Positions 25,484-34,339 of a stretch of 64,000 nucleotides of DNA are shown here, in pieces. This DNA comes from Limobrevibacterium gyesilva (GTDB lineage: Bacteria > Pseudomonadota > Alphaproteobacteria > Acetobacterales > Acetobacteraceae): positions 310,001 through 374,000 of the forward strand of contig NZ_JAPDNT010000003.1 of the NCBI RefSeq assembly GCF_025989185.1. Direction: 5' to 3'. The stretch's first letter is position 1. Each line of letters starts with the position of its first letter. The notes below the pieces were generated by a model. It saw only the letters and a list, made by a program, of their open reading frames with translations, was not told the origin of the DNA and ran no database searches. A program made the translations under genes and the position numbers.

Positions 25484-26656
25484 ATGCCCGATGGTTCCGG
25501 TACGCTTACGCTGACATTGCAGAAGGCGATCGCCGATATTCCGGCGGTCGAGTGGAACGCGTGCGCGGGCGGCGGCAATCCGTTCGTCAGCCACGCGTTC
25601 CTCAGTGCCGTCGAGGACAGCGGATCGGCCAATGCCCGCACCGGATGGCTGCCGCAGCACGCGGTGCTGCGTTCGTCCGAGGGGCATGTGGTGGCGGTGG
25701 CGCCGATGTACGCGAAGTCGCACAGCTATGGCGAATACGTCTTCGACCATGGCTGGGCGAGCGCGTTCGAGCGGGCCGGCGGCGACTATTATCCGAAGTT
25801 GCAGGTGGCGGTGCCGTTCAGCCCGGTGCCGGGCCCGCGCCTGCTGGTGCGGCCCGGCGCCGGCGTGCCGGCCGCGGCACTGGCCGGCGCGCTGAGCCAG
25901 GCGTGCCGGGAGCTGGACCTGTCCTCCGTGCACGTGACCTTCTGCACGGAGTCCGACTGGACCACGCTGGGCGAGGCCGGGTGGCTGCAGCGGCTGGGCA
26001 TGCAGTTCCATTGGGAGAACGCGGGCTACGCCACGTTCGACGATTTCCTGGGCGCATTGAGCTCGCGCAAGCGCAAGGTGCTGAGGCGCGAGCGGCGCGA
26101 CGCCAACAATGCCGGCCTGGAATTCATCACCCTGCGCGGGCCGGAGATCACGCGCGCGCAATGGGATGCGTTCTACGGCTTCTATACCTCGACCGTGGAC
26201 CGCAAATGGGGCAGCGCCTACCTGACGCGCGCGTTCTTCCCGCTGTTGTCGGAGCGGCTGGGCGAGGCCGTGGTGCTGATGCTGGCACTGAAAGGCGGCA
26301 AGCCGGTGGCCGGCGCGCTGAACCTGATGGGGGACGAGGCGCTGTATGGCCGCAACTGGGGATGCCGCGGCGATTTTCCGTTCCTGCATTTCGAGCTTTG
26401 CTACTACCGCGCCATCGATTTCGCGATCGCGCACGGCCTGTCGCGGGTGGAAGCCGGAGCCCAGGGCGAGCACAAGATCCAGCGCGGCTACCTGCCCAGG
26501 CCCACCTATTCCGCCCACTGGATCGCCCATGGCGGGCTGCGCCGGGCAGTCGCGGAATTCCTGACGCATGAGCGCGCGGAGAAGCTGACGCACATGGAAG
26601 AACTCGCCGCGTTCTCGCCGTTCCGCCGCGATGATGGGGGCGCGGACCAGGTCTAG
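25484..26656 (+). CDS. GNAT / FemAB-like acyltransferase (PF04339 family)
   Basis: A 390-residue protein with two GNAT-like halves. AVEWNACAGGGNPFVSHAFL is the family N-terminus, HAVLRSSEGHVVAVAPMYAK follows, then YVFDHGWASAFE. SSRKRKVLRRERRDA and FYTSTVDRKWGSAYLT are conserved central motifs. YGRNWGCRGDFPFLHFELCY and VEAGAQGEHKIQRGYLP close the domain. Related FemAB proteins add amino acids to peptidoglycan or lipids, but the substrate of this branch is unknown. The stop overlaps the stop of the convergent matrixin-Hint gene by four bases. Confidence 0.88.
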   Translation: MPDGSGTLTLTLQKAIADIPAVEWNACAGGGNPFVSHAFLSAVEDSGSANARTGWLPQHAVLRSSEGHVVAVAPMYAKSHSYGEYVFDHGWASAFERAGGDYYPKLQVAVPFSPVPGPRLLVRPGAGVPAAALAGALSQACRELDLSSVHVTFCTESDWTTLGEAGWLQRLGMQFHWENAGYATFDDFLGALSSRKRKVLRRERRDANNAGLEFITLRGPEITRAQWDAFYGFYTSTVDRKWGSAYLTRAFFPLLSERLGEAVVLMLALKGGKPVAGALNLMGDEALYGRNWGCRGDFPFLHFELCYYRAIDFAIAHGLSRVEAGAQGEHKIQRGYLPRPTYSAHWIAHGGLRRAVAEFLTHERAEKLTHMEELAAFSPFRRDDGGADQV

Positions 26657-29502
26657 GCTCTGGCCCTGATCGTTGTCGTTACGCGCCGAATCCAGTACGG
26701 CAGCGTGAAGGCCACGGTGACGTCGAGCTGGCCGGGCCCATCCAGGTGCAGATGCGCGTCGCCATCGGTCCAGCGCCATCGGCGCCGGCCTTCGGCTTCG
26801 GTCGGGAAGAACCCGGCACCCAGGCGCGGATCGTCGAGGCTGATCACCTGGCCGTTCAGCGCGAGCCGCGCGACCGCGACGCCCATGCGGCGCGTGTCGG
26901 TGTCTTCCAGCCGGATCTCGGCGGGGACCGCGCTGCGGCTGCACAGGCGCACGAGGCCGCCGGGCAGCATGAAGCGCGCGGTGTGGCTGTTGCGGGCGAA
27001 CGCATGCTCCACGGCGCGCCCGGCCTTCGCATGCAGGGCAGGATCGTTGGTCACGCTATGGCCCAACGCCGGCGCGCGATGCAGCAGGCGCCGGCGCGCG
27101 GCCACGACCACAGGCCCTTGCAGATGCAACGGCGCGCAGCCATGCATGGTCCAGACGCGGCGCGCGAAGTCGGGATGCAGGCGGATGGCGGCGCCGCCAT
27201 TGGCGAAGGCGTCGCGGTTGCCGGTGTCCAGATAGCTCTCCGCGGGCAACCCCTCGGCCAGCACGACGTCGTGCACCACGTGTCCGTCGATGCTTTCCAG
27301 CTCGACATGGAAATAGCTGACGCGGCCGACACTCTCCTGCAGCACGGTCGCCCCGTTCACGAGGTAGCGGACGGGGATCAGCGCATCGCCCACCAGCAGG
27401 GCATGGTCGGGGCTGAGACGCAGGTCGCGGCGCGGCAACCCTGGACCGAAAGCGCCGGCGCACACGCGGATGGGCTGCACGTCGTGCGGCCGCGGATGCC
27501 GGTGCGGCTCCAGCACCCGATGGCCCACCCAGCGCACGCGCCGCGGCAGGCCTGAGAGATGCCCGGTGATGGTGTCGCCTGGCCGCAGCGCCTCCACCGG
27601 CACTTCGCCGCGTGCGGTCAGGATGCGCGTGCCTGCGGCATAGCAGGCGACGCTGGCGTACAGCGCCTGGATGCCGGAGATGTCGCTGGCATTCACGTCC
27701 TGGTTCGCGACACCCTGCGCCGCCGCGTACATCACCGCGTTGGGATCGGTGGAATGCCCGAGCCCGAGCGCATGGCCGATCTCGTGGACAACGATCTGAT
27801 ACAGCGTCGCCGCGAAGCCGCTATAGGTGTAGCCGCCGATCACGCCGGGCGTCGGGTTCAGCGCCTTCAGCGCCGGGTCCTGCAGCCGCACGATGGAGTC
27901 GGGGCTGAACAGGTCGCCGCTGAAACTGTATGCGGCCTGGCCGATCTCGCCGCTTGTGCCCAACAGGTCACCCCAGCCGAAGCGGATGTCGGCTGCGGTG
28001 GCCGGCGATGCGGAATCCGGCTGCTGGACGAAGGTGATACCGGAATAGCTGGACCAAGCCTGCAACGCCTGCTCGATGACACCGACATAGGCGGCCTGCC
28101 CGACCGGATCAATGAAACCGCTGAAGGGATGGTCGGCGTCGAACGTATCAGCGTACTGGCTGGTGGCGATGCTCCAACTGACGGTCGTGGTCGACCAGCG
28201 CGGCCCTTCGAGCACGTAGTCGCGGGCGGGCACGCCGGCCAGCGTGATCGCCGTGCCGCCCTGGCCGTCGCCGGCGGCCGAGAATGTCGCCGCGTTGTAG
28301 CTGCCGCAAAGCGACAGGCTGTAGACAGGGGCTCCGTTCTTGATGAGCTGCAGGGTGTTGCCGGACAGCGCGACGGCGTTGGCGTCGATGCCCGCGAGAT
28401 CGATCGTGTCGGTCGCGCCGAAACCCACGATGCTGCCGGTGAAGCTTGCCGGGCTGTCCAGGCGCAGCGTGGCGTAGCCGCCGTTGAATGCGACCTGCTG
28501 GCTGACGGACGTGCCCAGCTCCAGCGTCGTGACCGCGCCGATGGTGCCGCCCTGGATCAGGAAGCCGCCATTGCCGCTGATCGGACCGCCGAGGGCCAGC
28601 ACGCCATCCCTGGCGATCACCACGCCATTGTTGGTGATGGATTGGGAATAGGTGCCGCTGAACGCCAGGAAGGCGTTCGGATCGACCTGAAGCGCGCCGG
28701 TGTCCGTCAAGATGCCAGCCAGGGTGAGGATGCCGCCGCTCGCTTCCAGCAATCCGCCATTGCCGATATCGGCGGCGATCGTGCCATAGCCGCTGATCGT
28801 ATGGCCCGGCTGGTTGATCAGGCTCGCTGCCGAGAGAGTGCCGCCACCGAGGACCAGCCGGCCATTGTTGTTCAGCGCGTTCGTCGTGGTGTAGGCGCGC
28901 CCGCCGAGAATACTGAGTACGCCTGCGGTACCGATATTGGTGAGCGTCGCTTCCAGCGGGATGAAGGTCCCGCTGTTGTAGCCTTTGAATCCTGTGTTGG
29001 CGCCGTCGAGCGTGATGACGGCATTGTCGGCGACGATCCCGCCGGCCGTGGTCGCGACGACCAACTGCGAAGCGCCGTTGCCGGGCCCGGCAACGACCCA
29101 GGCCCCGCCTTCGAGCGTCGTGCCGTTGACGTTCGTGATCGTGCTGGTCTGAATGAACACCGTCTGCGATCCGGCGGCGAGGACGGTGCCGAGATTGGTG
29201 AACGGGCCTGGTCCGTACGGAACTGCAGCCCCGGTGAGCTTTCCGCCCGGCAGCACGGTCAGCTGCCCCACCTGCGACGGACTGGCCAGAGAGAGCGTGC
29301 CGGCCACCGCGATGGTGCCGGCGCCGGCCGACTCGCTGATGGAATGTACCGCGACCGTCTCGCCTGCGCTGATGGTCAGGATGTAGGTGCCGGGGGCATT
29401 GAGCACGACGTCGTCCGCCCCGGCGGGAACGGCGCCACCGGACCAGTTCGCGGCACCATCCCAGTCGCCGGAGACGGCGCTCGTCCACGTCCTGATTGCC
29501 AC
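26653..29502 (-). CDS. secreted matrixin-type metalloprotease with Hint domain
   Basis: A 949-residue protein with three parts. Residues about 1-430 are Gly/Ala/Thr-rich beta-helix-like repeats (WTSAVSGDWDGAANWSGG; recurrent NxGxL strands), as in surface proteins. Residues about 440-610 form a matrixin-like domain with HEIGHALGLGHS (zinc ligands H573, H577, H583) and NAVMYA in the Met-turn. A Hint domain starts at C620 (CYAAGTRILTARGEVPVEAL) and contains LSPDHALLVGDALIPVRYLV; such domains can cleave their own N-terminal peptide bond. A C-terminal beta-rich tail follows. No classical signal peptide is present, suggesting type I or related export. Low-complexity strands are G+C-typical of the host. 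Confidence 0.88.
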   Translation of the reverse strand: MAIRTWTSAVSGDWDGAANWSGGAVPAGADDVVLNAPGTYILTISAGETVAVHSISESAGAGTIAVAGTLSLASPSQVGQLTVLPGGKLTGAAVPYGPGPFTNLGTVLAAGSQTVFIQTSTITNVNGTTLEGGAWVVAGPGNGASQLVVATTAGGIVADNAVITLDGANTGFKGYNSGTFIPLEATLTNIGTAGVLSILGGRAYTTTNALNNNGRLVLGGGTLSAASLINQPGHTISGYGTIAADIGNGGLLEASGGILTLAGILTDTGALQVDPNAFLAFSGTYSQSITNNGVVIARDGVLALGGPISGNGGFLIQGGTIGAVTTLELGTSVSQQVAFNGGYATLRLDSPASFTGSIVGFGATDTIDLAGIDANAVALSGNTLQLIKNGAPVYSLSLCGSYNAATFSAAGDGQGGTAITLAGVPARDYVLEGPRWSTTTVSWSIATSQYADTFDADHPFSGFIDPVGQAAYVGVIEQALQAWSSYSGITFVQQPDSASPATAADIRFGWGDLLGTSGEIGQAAYSFSGDLFSPDSIVRLQDPALKALNPTPGVIGGYTYSGFAATLYQIVVHEIGHALGLGHSTDPNAVMYAAAQGVANQDVNASDISGIQALYASVACYAAGTRILTARGEVPVEALRPGDTITGHLSGLPRRVRWVGHRVLEPHRHPRPHDVQPIRVCAGAFGPGLPRRDLRLSPDHALLVGDALIPVRYLVNGATVLQESVGRVSYFHVELESIDGHVVHDVVLAEGLPAESYLDTGNRDAFANGGAAIRLHPDFARRVWTMHGCAPLHLQGPVVVAARRRLLHRAPALGHSVTNDPALHAKAGRAVEHAFARNSHTARFMLPGGLVRLCSRSAVPAEIRLEDTDTRRMGVAVARLALNGQVISLDDPRLGAGFFPTEAEGRRRWRWTDGDAHLHLDGPGQLDVTVAFTLPYWIRRVTTTIRARA

Positions 29503-29665
29503 ACCCCACTCCCCAGCGTCCGTTTCGCGGATCGCAGCGCATGCGCCGCGGTGTCGCGCCGAGTTTGCGTGGCGGCCGTTACTGCATCGATAACAGTTGC
29601 ATAATCCTTTCGCTCCGCTACCAATGCGCGCAACCGCAACGACACCAATGGGCAGGCGTTAAGCG

Positions 29666-31660
29666 ATGCGTGTGGACGCGTTCCTGGCCGCAGACATGCA
29701 GGCGCTTGTGCACCGCCTGGCCTATGACGACGCGCGCCGCTTCCGCCGCAACGAGTCCCAGCAATTGCGGGCCTGGCAGGTGTCCATTGCCTGCCTGCGC
29801 GCGGCGCTCGCGGATTGGCCGCAGGCGGCGGATTGGCATCTGCTGCTGGAGTACCCCATGCGTCGCCTGGGGCGGCGGATCGATGCCGTGCTGGTCACCG
29901 GGCGCGCGGTGCTGGTGCTGGAATTCAAGGTCGGCCGCGACCGCTTCGACGCGGCCGACCGCCAGCAGGTGGAGGATTACGCGCTCGACCTGCAGGACTT
30001 CCATGCGCTGAGCCGGAACCATCCGATCGTTCCGATTCTGGTTGCAACGGAGGCGGAGCCGGGCCCGGTGACGTGGCCGTTGCTGATCGCCGGCGTCGCG
30101 CCGGTGCTGGATGCGTCCCGCGCCAGCCTGCCGGGGCTGCTGCGTGATCTCTGGCAGCGCATGCCGCGCCCGTCGCGCGATCTGCCGGCGGCGGGGTGGG
30201 CGGATGCGCCGTATCGGCCGGTGCCGGGGATCGTCGATGCCGCCTGCACGCTGTATTCGCAGCACGGCGTGGCCGACATCGCCACAGCGCTGGCCGATGC
30301 GCGGAACCTGTCGGCAACGACGGATGCGATCCTGGCTGCCATCGGGCAGGCGCGCGGCGGGGGACATCATGCCATCCTGTTCGTGACCGGCATTCCCGGC
30401 GCGGGCAAGACGCTGTGCGGGCTGAACACCGTGTTCGGCGCGGGGCGCGAGACCGGCGCCACCTTCCTGACCGGCAACCCGACCCTGGTGCATGTGCTGC
30501 GCGAGGCGCTGGCGCGCGACGCCGCGGCGTCCGACCGTACCCAGTTGCGCGCTGCCCGCCAGCGCACCAAGGCCGCCATCCAGGCGCTGCCGGCGTTCCG
30601 CGACGAATATGTGCGCACCGGGCAGCATCCGCCGGAGCGCGTGATCGTCATCGACGAAGCCCAGCGCGCCTGGTCGGCCGCCCACGCCATCCGCAAGGGC
30701 CGCGACCGCGAGGTGGCTTTGTCGGATTCCGAACCCGGGCATCTGCTGGACATCATGGCACGACACCAGGACTGGGCGGTGATCGTGTGCCTGGTGGGCA
30801 ACGGCCAGGAAATCCATGACGGTGAAGGCGGGCTGGCCGAATGGGGCGCGGCCTTGGCGGCGCGGCCGAACTGGCGCGTGCTGGCGGCGCCCGCCACATT
30901 GGCGGCCACGGATGTGCGGCAACGGCTGCCGGCCCTGCCAGGGCTGCGCGCGGACGCAGCGCTGCATCTGGACGTGCCGGTGCGCAGCATCCGCAACGCC
31001 GCCGCCGCTCCGTGGGTCGATGCCGTGCTGGCGAACGATGCCGCCGGCGCGTGGCGGATTGCCGAATCGCAAGGGCCCCTGTCCTTCCTGCTGACGCGCG
31101 ACCTGCACTCCATGCGCCGCTTCCTGCGCGCCGCCGCGCGCGGCCTGCGGCGCTGTGGGCTGGTCGGCAGTTCTGGCGCGAGGCGGCTGCGTGCGGACGG
31201 CATGGGCGCCGAAGTGCCGCATATGGATGCCGGCGCGGTGGCGCACTGGTTCCTGGATCGCTGGCCGGATGTGCGCGCCTGCGATGCGCTGGAGGTGGTT
31301 GCGACCGAGTTCTCCTGCCAGGGGCTGGAGCTTGATCACGTCGGGCTGTGCTGGGGCGGCGATCTCGTGCGCGCGGGCGGGAGGCAAAGCTGGCTGGTGC
31401 GCGATTTTGTCGGCACGAAATGGCAGTTGCCGAAAGGGGCGGAAGCGATCGCCAACCGCATCAACACCTATCGCGTGCTGCTGACCCGTGCCCGCTACCA
31501 GACCGTGATCTGGATTCCCCGTGGCGATGCGGACGATGCCACACGCACGCCGCGCGATTTCGATGCGATCGCGGATTTCCTGCGGGCCTGCGGCGTGCAG
31601 GAGCTGCAATCGTCCGCGGCGGCTTCGCCGGCCGCCGCGGAGCCGTTGCTGCTGGTGTGA
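29666..31660 (+). CDS. nuclease-helicase fusion, DUF2075 (Nhi-like defence candidate)
   Basis: A 664-residue protein. The N-terminus has a PD-(D/E)xK nuclease pattern: D73 in RRIDAVLV, E86 and K88 in LVLEFKVG, and a RecB-like Q101xxxY105 motif. A DUF2075 superfamily 1 ATPase follows: Walker A GIPGAGKT (about 242-249), Walker B VIVIDEAQ (about 326-333), a DxxQRLPAL-like motif, ending with YRVLLTRARYQTVIW near 602. Fused nuclease-helicases with DUF2075 are known in antiphage roles (Nhi-type) and elsewhere. No toxin, methylase or mobile gene flanks it; an SBP gene converges on its 3' end with six bases between. Confidence 0.82.
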   Translation: MRVDAFLAADMQALVHRLAYDDARRFRRNESQQLRAWQVSIACLRAALADWPQAADWHLLLEYPMRRLGRRIDAVLVTGRAVLVLEFKVGRDRFDAADRQQVEDYALDLQDFHALSRNHPIVPILVATEAEPGPVTWPLLIAGVAPVLDASRASLPGLLRDLWQRMPRPSRDLPAAGWADAPYRPVPGIVDAACTLYSQHGVADIATALADARNLSATTDAILAAIGQARGGGHHAILFVTGIPGAGKTLCGLNTVFGAGRETGATFLTGNPTLVHVLREALARDAAASDRTQLRAARQRTKAAIQALPAFRDEYVRTGQHPPERVIVIDEAQRAWSAAHAIRKGRDREVALSDSEPGHLLDIMARHQDWAVIVCLVGNGQEIHDGEGGLAEWGAALAARPNWRVLAAPATLAATDVRQRLPALPGLRADAALHLDVPVRSIRNAAAAPWVDAVLANDAAGAWRIAESQGPLSFLLTRDLHSMRRFLRAAARGLRRCGLVGSSGARRLRADGMGAEVPHMDAGAVAHWFLDRWPDVRACDALEVVATEFSCQGLELDHVGLCWGGDLVRAGGRQSWLVRDFVGTKWQLPKGAEAIANRINTYRVLLTRARYQTVIWIPRGDADDATRTPRDFDAIADFLRACGVQELQSSAAASPAAAEPLLLV

Positions 31661-31666
31661 GCGCCG

Positions 31667-33196
31667 CTACTTCCAGCTTGCCAGGAAGAAGCGCGGCATC
31701 TCGTCCGGGAAGGTCTTGAAGTTCAACTGCCTGGAAATGCCATAGGTCGTCGTGAAGGTGCTGATCGGCAGCCAATAGGCCTGGTCGGTGATGCGGTGGA
31801 TGGCGCTGGCATACGCCGTCTTGCGCGCCTGCGGGTCGATCACCGAGCCGCCCTGCTTCAGGGCCGCGGTCACCTCGGGATCGCGCGCCATGTCGTCGGG
31901 CGTGCCGGAAAAGAAATACGGGATGATCGCCGAGACATCGTTGATCGAATACGAACCCCAGGAGGAGAGATACAGCGGCGCATCGCCCTTCTGCGCGCGC
32001 GTCACCGCCGCCGCGGCCTGCAATGTCGTCACCTTCGCGCGGATGCCGACGGCGGCGAGGTAGCTCTGCACCGCGCCCGACCACGAGGACAGGATGTTGG
32101 CGCTGACGATCTCGGTGTCGAAACCGTTGGGATAGCCGGCCTCGGCCAGCAATTGCTTCGCCTTGGCGGGGTCGTAGTCGTAATGCACGGCGGCAGACTG
32201 GTCGCAGCCGAACTGGGTGAAGTAGCAAGGCGCGTCGGGCACGCGCGCTCCGCCCTGCACCAGCTGTCGGGCAAAGGTCTGCCGGTCGACGGCATAGAAG
32301 ATCGCGCGGCGCACGCGCGCATCCGTCAGCGGGTTCTTCTCTCCCGACCGCCCGGCCGCATCGATCGACAGATGCAGGATGCGGAACGCCTCCTGACGCA
32401 GGGCCGTGAGCGTGGGCATGCGTGCGATACTGTCGAACTGGTCGGGGTTGTACTGCCAGATCCAGTCCGCCTGGCCGCCCAGCAGCGCCGACATCTCGTT
32501 GGTGGCGTCCGTCACTTCCTTGATGACGACGCGCTTGATCGGCGGCCGGCCCTTGGAGCTGCCGTCGTAATAGCCTTCATATCGCTCCATATCGATCTGG
32601 TTCACGCCATCGACACGGGTGATGCGATACGGTCCGGCGCCGACCGGCTCACGCTTGTAGACATCCCGACCGACGCGCTCGCGATAAGCCATCGGATAGA
32701 TCGGCATGACGAAGGACACGTATTCCAGCGCTGCGGGAAATGGCTGCTTCAGTTTCAGCCGCACGCGATAAGGGTCCACTGCCTCGGCACCGGCGAGCCA
32801 GGTGAAGTTGCTCGGCACCGCGATGCCCGATTTCGGGTCGGTGATGATCTTGACCGTGTAGACTACGTCGTCGGCGGTGAAGGGATCGCCGTTATGGAAG
32901 GTGACGCCCTTGCGCAGCTCGAATTCCAGCGTGGTGTCGTCGATCCATTTCCACGCTGTCGCCAGCAGCGGCTTCATCACGAAGCCCTCGGGATCGCGAT
33001 ACACCAGCCCGTCCCAGGCGTGATGCGCCACGATCAGGCCGGTGCGCAGGCTGTTGTAGTAGGGATCGATATCGGTGATCTGGTCGCGCCAGTAGACGCG
33101 CAACGTGTCCGCCGATTTCTGCGCGCTGGCCGGCGCCGCCGCCAGCATGCTTCCGGCCGCCAGCGCCACTGCGGCGATTTTCGCCATCATTTGCAT
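31667..33196 (-). CDS. ABC transporter substrate-binding protein (peptide/opine type)
   Basis: A 509-residue SBP_bac_5 family protein. MQMMAKIAAVALAAGSMLAA... with AASAQ-like cleavage (APASAQ) is a signal peptide, so the product is periplasmic. LRVYWRDQITDIDPYYNSL, WDGLVYRDPEG, FELRKGVTFHNGDPFTADDV, GAGPYRITR and ARVRRAIFYAVDR follow the family order. The preferred ligand (dipeptide, glutathione or opine) cannot be told. ATG 33196 is preferred over 33226 because the GGGGGCGGGG site lies nearer. No permease or ATPase gene is adjacent, so it is an orphan component. It lies 87 bases downstream of the korB-like gene on the same strand. Confidence 0.9.
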   Translation of the reverse strand: MQMMAKIAAVALAAGSMLAAAPASAQKSADTLRVYWRDQITDIDPYYNSLRTGLIVAHHAWDGLVYRDPEGFVMKPLLATAWKWIDDTTLEFELRKGVTFHNGDPFTADDVVYTVKIITDPKSGIAVPSNFTWLAGAEAVDPYRVRLKLKQPFPAALEYVSFVMPIYPMAYRERVGRDVYKREPVGAGPYRITRVDGVNQIDMERYEGYYDGSSKGRPPIKRVVIKEVTDATNEMSALLGGQADWIWQYNPDQFDSIARMPTLTALRQEAFRILHLSIDAAGRSGEKNPLTDARVRRAIFYAVDRQTFARQLVQGGARVPDAPCYFTQFGCDQSAAVHYDYDPAKAKQLLAEAGYPNGFDTEIVSANILSSWSGAVQSYLAAVGIRAKVTTLQAAAAVTRAQKGDAPLYLSSWGSYSINDVSAIIPYFFSGTPDDMARDPEVTAALKQGGSVIDPQARKTAYASAIHRITDQAYWLPISTFTTTYGISRQLNFKTFPDEMPRFFLASWK

Positions 33197-33283
33197 GGTC
33201 CCCGCCCCCTTTATTGCTTGCTGCAACGGTATGAGTGGCGGGGGCCGCGCGCAATCTGATTTTCCTGGCGCGGACAGCGGTGC

Positions 33284-34339
33284 CTATCGCAATGCCGCGT
33301 TCAGCTTTTCCAGCGCGGTCGTGCCGGGACACAGCTCGGCATCGGTCATCTGGTTGAACGGCTTCTCGGCGGTGTCGAGATAGCCGTGCAGATCGTCCGC
33401 GTCGGGGTCGACATAGAGCAGACCGGTGACGATCTCGCCGCGCGCCTGGTGCTGCTGCAGGAAGTTCATGGCGGCGATGCGGTCGGTGGGATCGTAGTCG
33501 CGAGCGATCTTGCGCAGCTTCAGCAGCGAGCCGTCGTGCTGGCGCACCACCTCCACCGTCCCCGGCGCATGATCGACCACGATCTCGTCGCGGCCCTCGA
33601 TGACATCGAGGAAGTTCACGGCCGCGTTGTGCTCGCGCACATAGTCGAAGCTCTTGGTGGAGCCGACATGATTGTTGAAGGCGACGCAGGGGCTGATGCA
33701 GTCGATGAATGCGGCGCCTTTGTGGGTCAGCGCGCCCTTGATCAGCGGCACCAGCTGCGCCTTGTCGCCCGAGAAGCCGCGGCCGATATAGGTGGCGCCG
33801 AGCTGCAGCGCCATGCCGATCAGGTCGATCGGCTCGTCGAGATTGGCGAGGCCGCGCTTGTTCCTGGCGCCCTTGTCGGCGGTGGCGGAGAACTGGCCCT
33901 TGGTGAGGCCGTACACGCCATTGTTCTCGACGATATAGACCATGTTCACGCCGCGCCGGATGGAGTGCGCGAACTGGCCGAGGCCGATCGAGGCGGAATC
34001 GCCGTCGCCGGAGACGCCGAGATAGATCAGGTCGCGGTTGGCCAGGTTGGCGCCGGTCAGCACGCTCGGCATGCGGCCATGTACGGAGTTGAAGCCGTGC
34101 GAATTGCCGAGGAAATAGGTGGGAGTCTTCGAGGAGCAGCCGATGCCCGACAGCTTGGCGATGCGGTGCGGCGGCAGGCTCAGCTCGAAGCAGGCATGGA
34201 CGATCGCGGCACTGATCGAATCATGCCCGCACCCCGCGCACAGGGTCGAGATCGACCCTTCGTAGTCGCGCCGGGTGAAGCCCAGCTCGTTCGTCGGCAG
34301 CTTGGGATGATGCAGCTTCGGCTTCGGCAGGTAGGTCAT
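33284..34339 (-). CDS. korB: 2-oxoacid:ferredoxin oxidoreductase, beta subunit
   Basis: A 351-residue TPP-binding subunit. STLCAGCGHDSISAAIVHA, with the conserved CxGCGH, opens the domain, and GIGCSSKTPTYFLGNSHG follows. GVSGDGDSASIGLGQFAHSI, with GDG...N-type TPP and Mg binding (NNGVYGLTKGQFSATADKG), is diagnostic. CISPCVAFNNHVGSTKS has two further cysteines typical of the family. It pairs with the alpha subunit whose stop it overlaps (ATGA). The enzyme oxidises 2-oxoglutarate or pyruvate and reduces ferredoxin. Substrate is inferred only by resemblance to KorAB. Confidence 0.9.
   Translation of the reverse strand: MTYLPKPKLHHPKLPTNELGFTRRDYEGSISTLCAGCGHDSISAAIVHACFELSLPPHRIAKLSGIGCSSKTPTYFLGNSHGFNSVHGRMPSVLTGANLANRDLIYLGVSGDGDSASIGLGQFAHSIRRGVNMVYIVENNGVYGLTKGQFSATADKGARNKRGLANLDEPIDLIGMALQLGATYIGRGFSGDKAQLVPLIKGALTHKGAAFIDCISPCVAFNNHVGSTKSFDYVREHNAAVNFLDVIEGRDEIVVDHAPGTVEVVRQHDGSLLKLRKIARDYDPTDRIAAMNFLQQHQARGEIVTGLLYVDPDADDLHGYLDTAEKPFNQMTDAELCPGTTALEKLNAALR

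Noticed and set aside
27559-29604. Plus-strand open frame opposite the matrixin-Hint gene
   Set aside because: Composition is Asp/Gly/Arg/Val low complexity, without motifs, and the opposite strand encodes a clear multi-domain protein.
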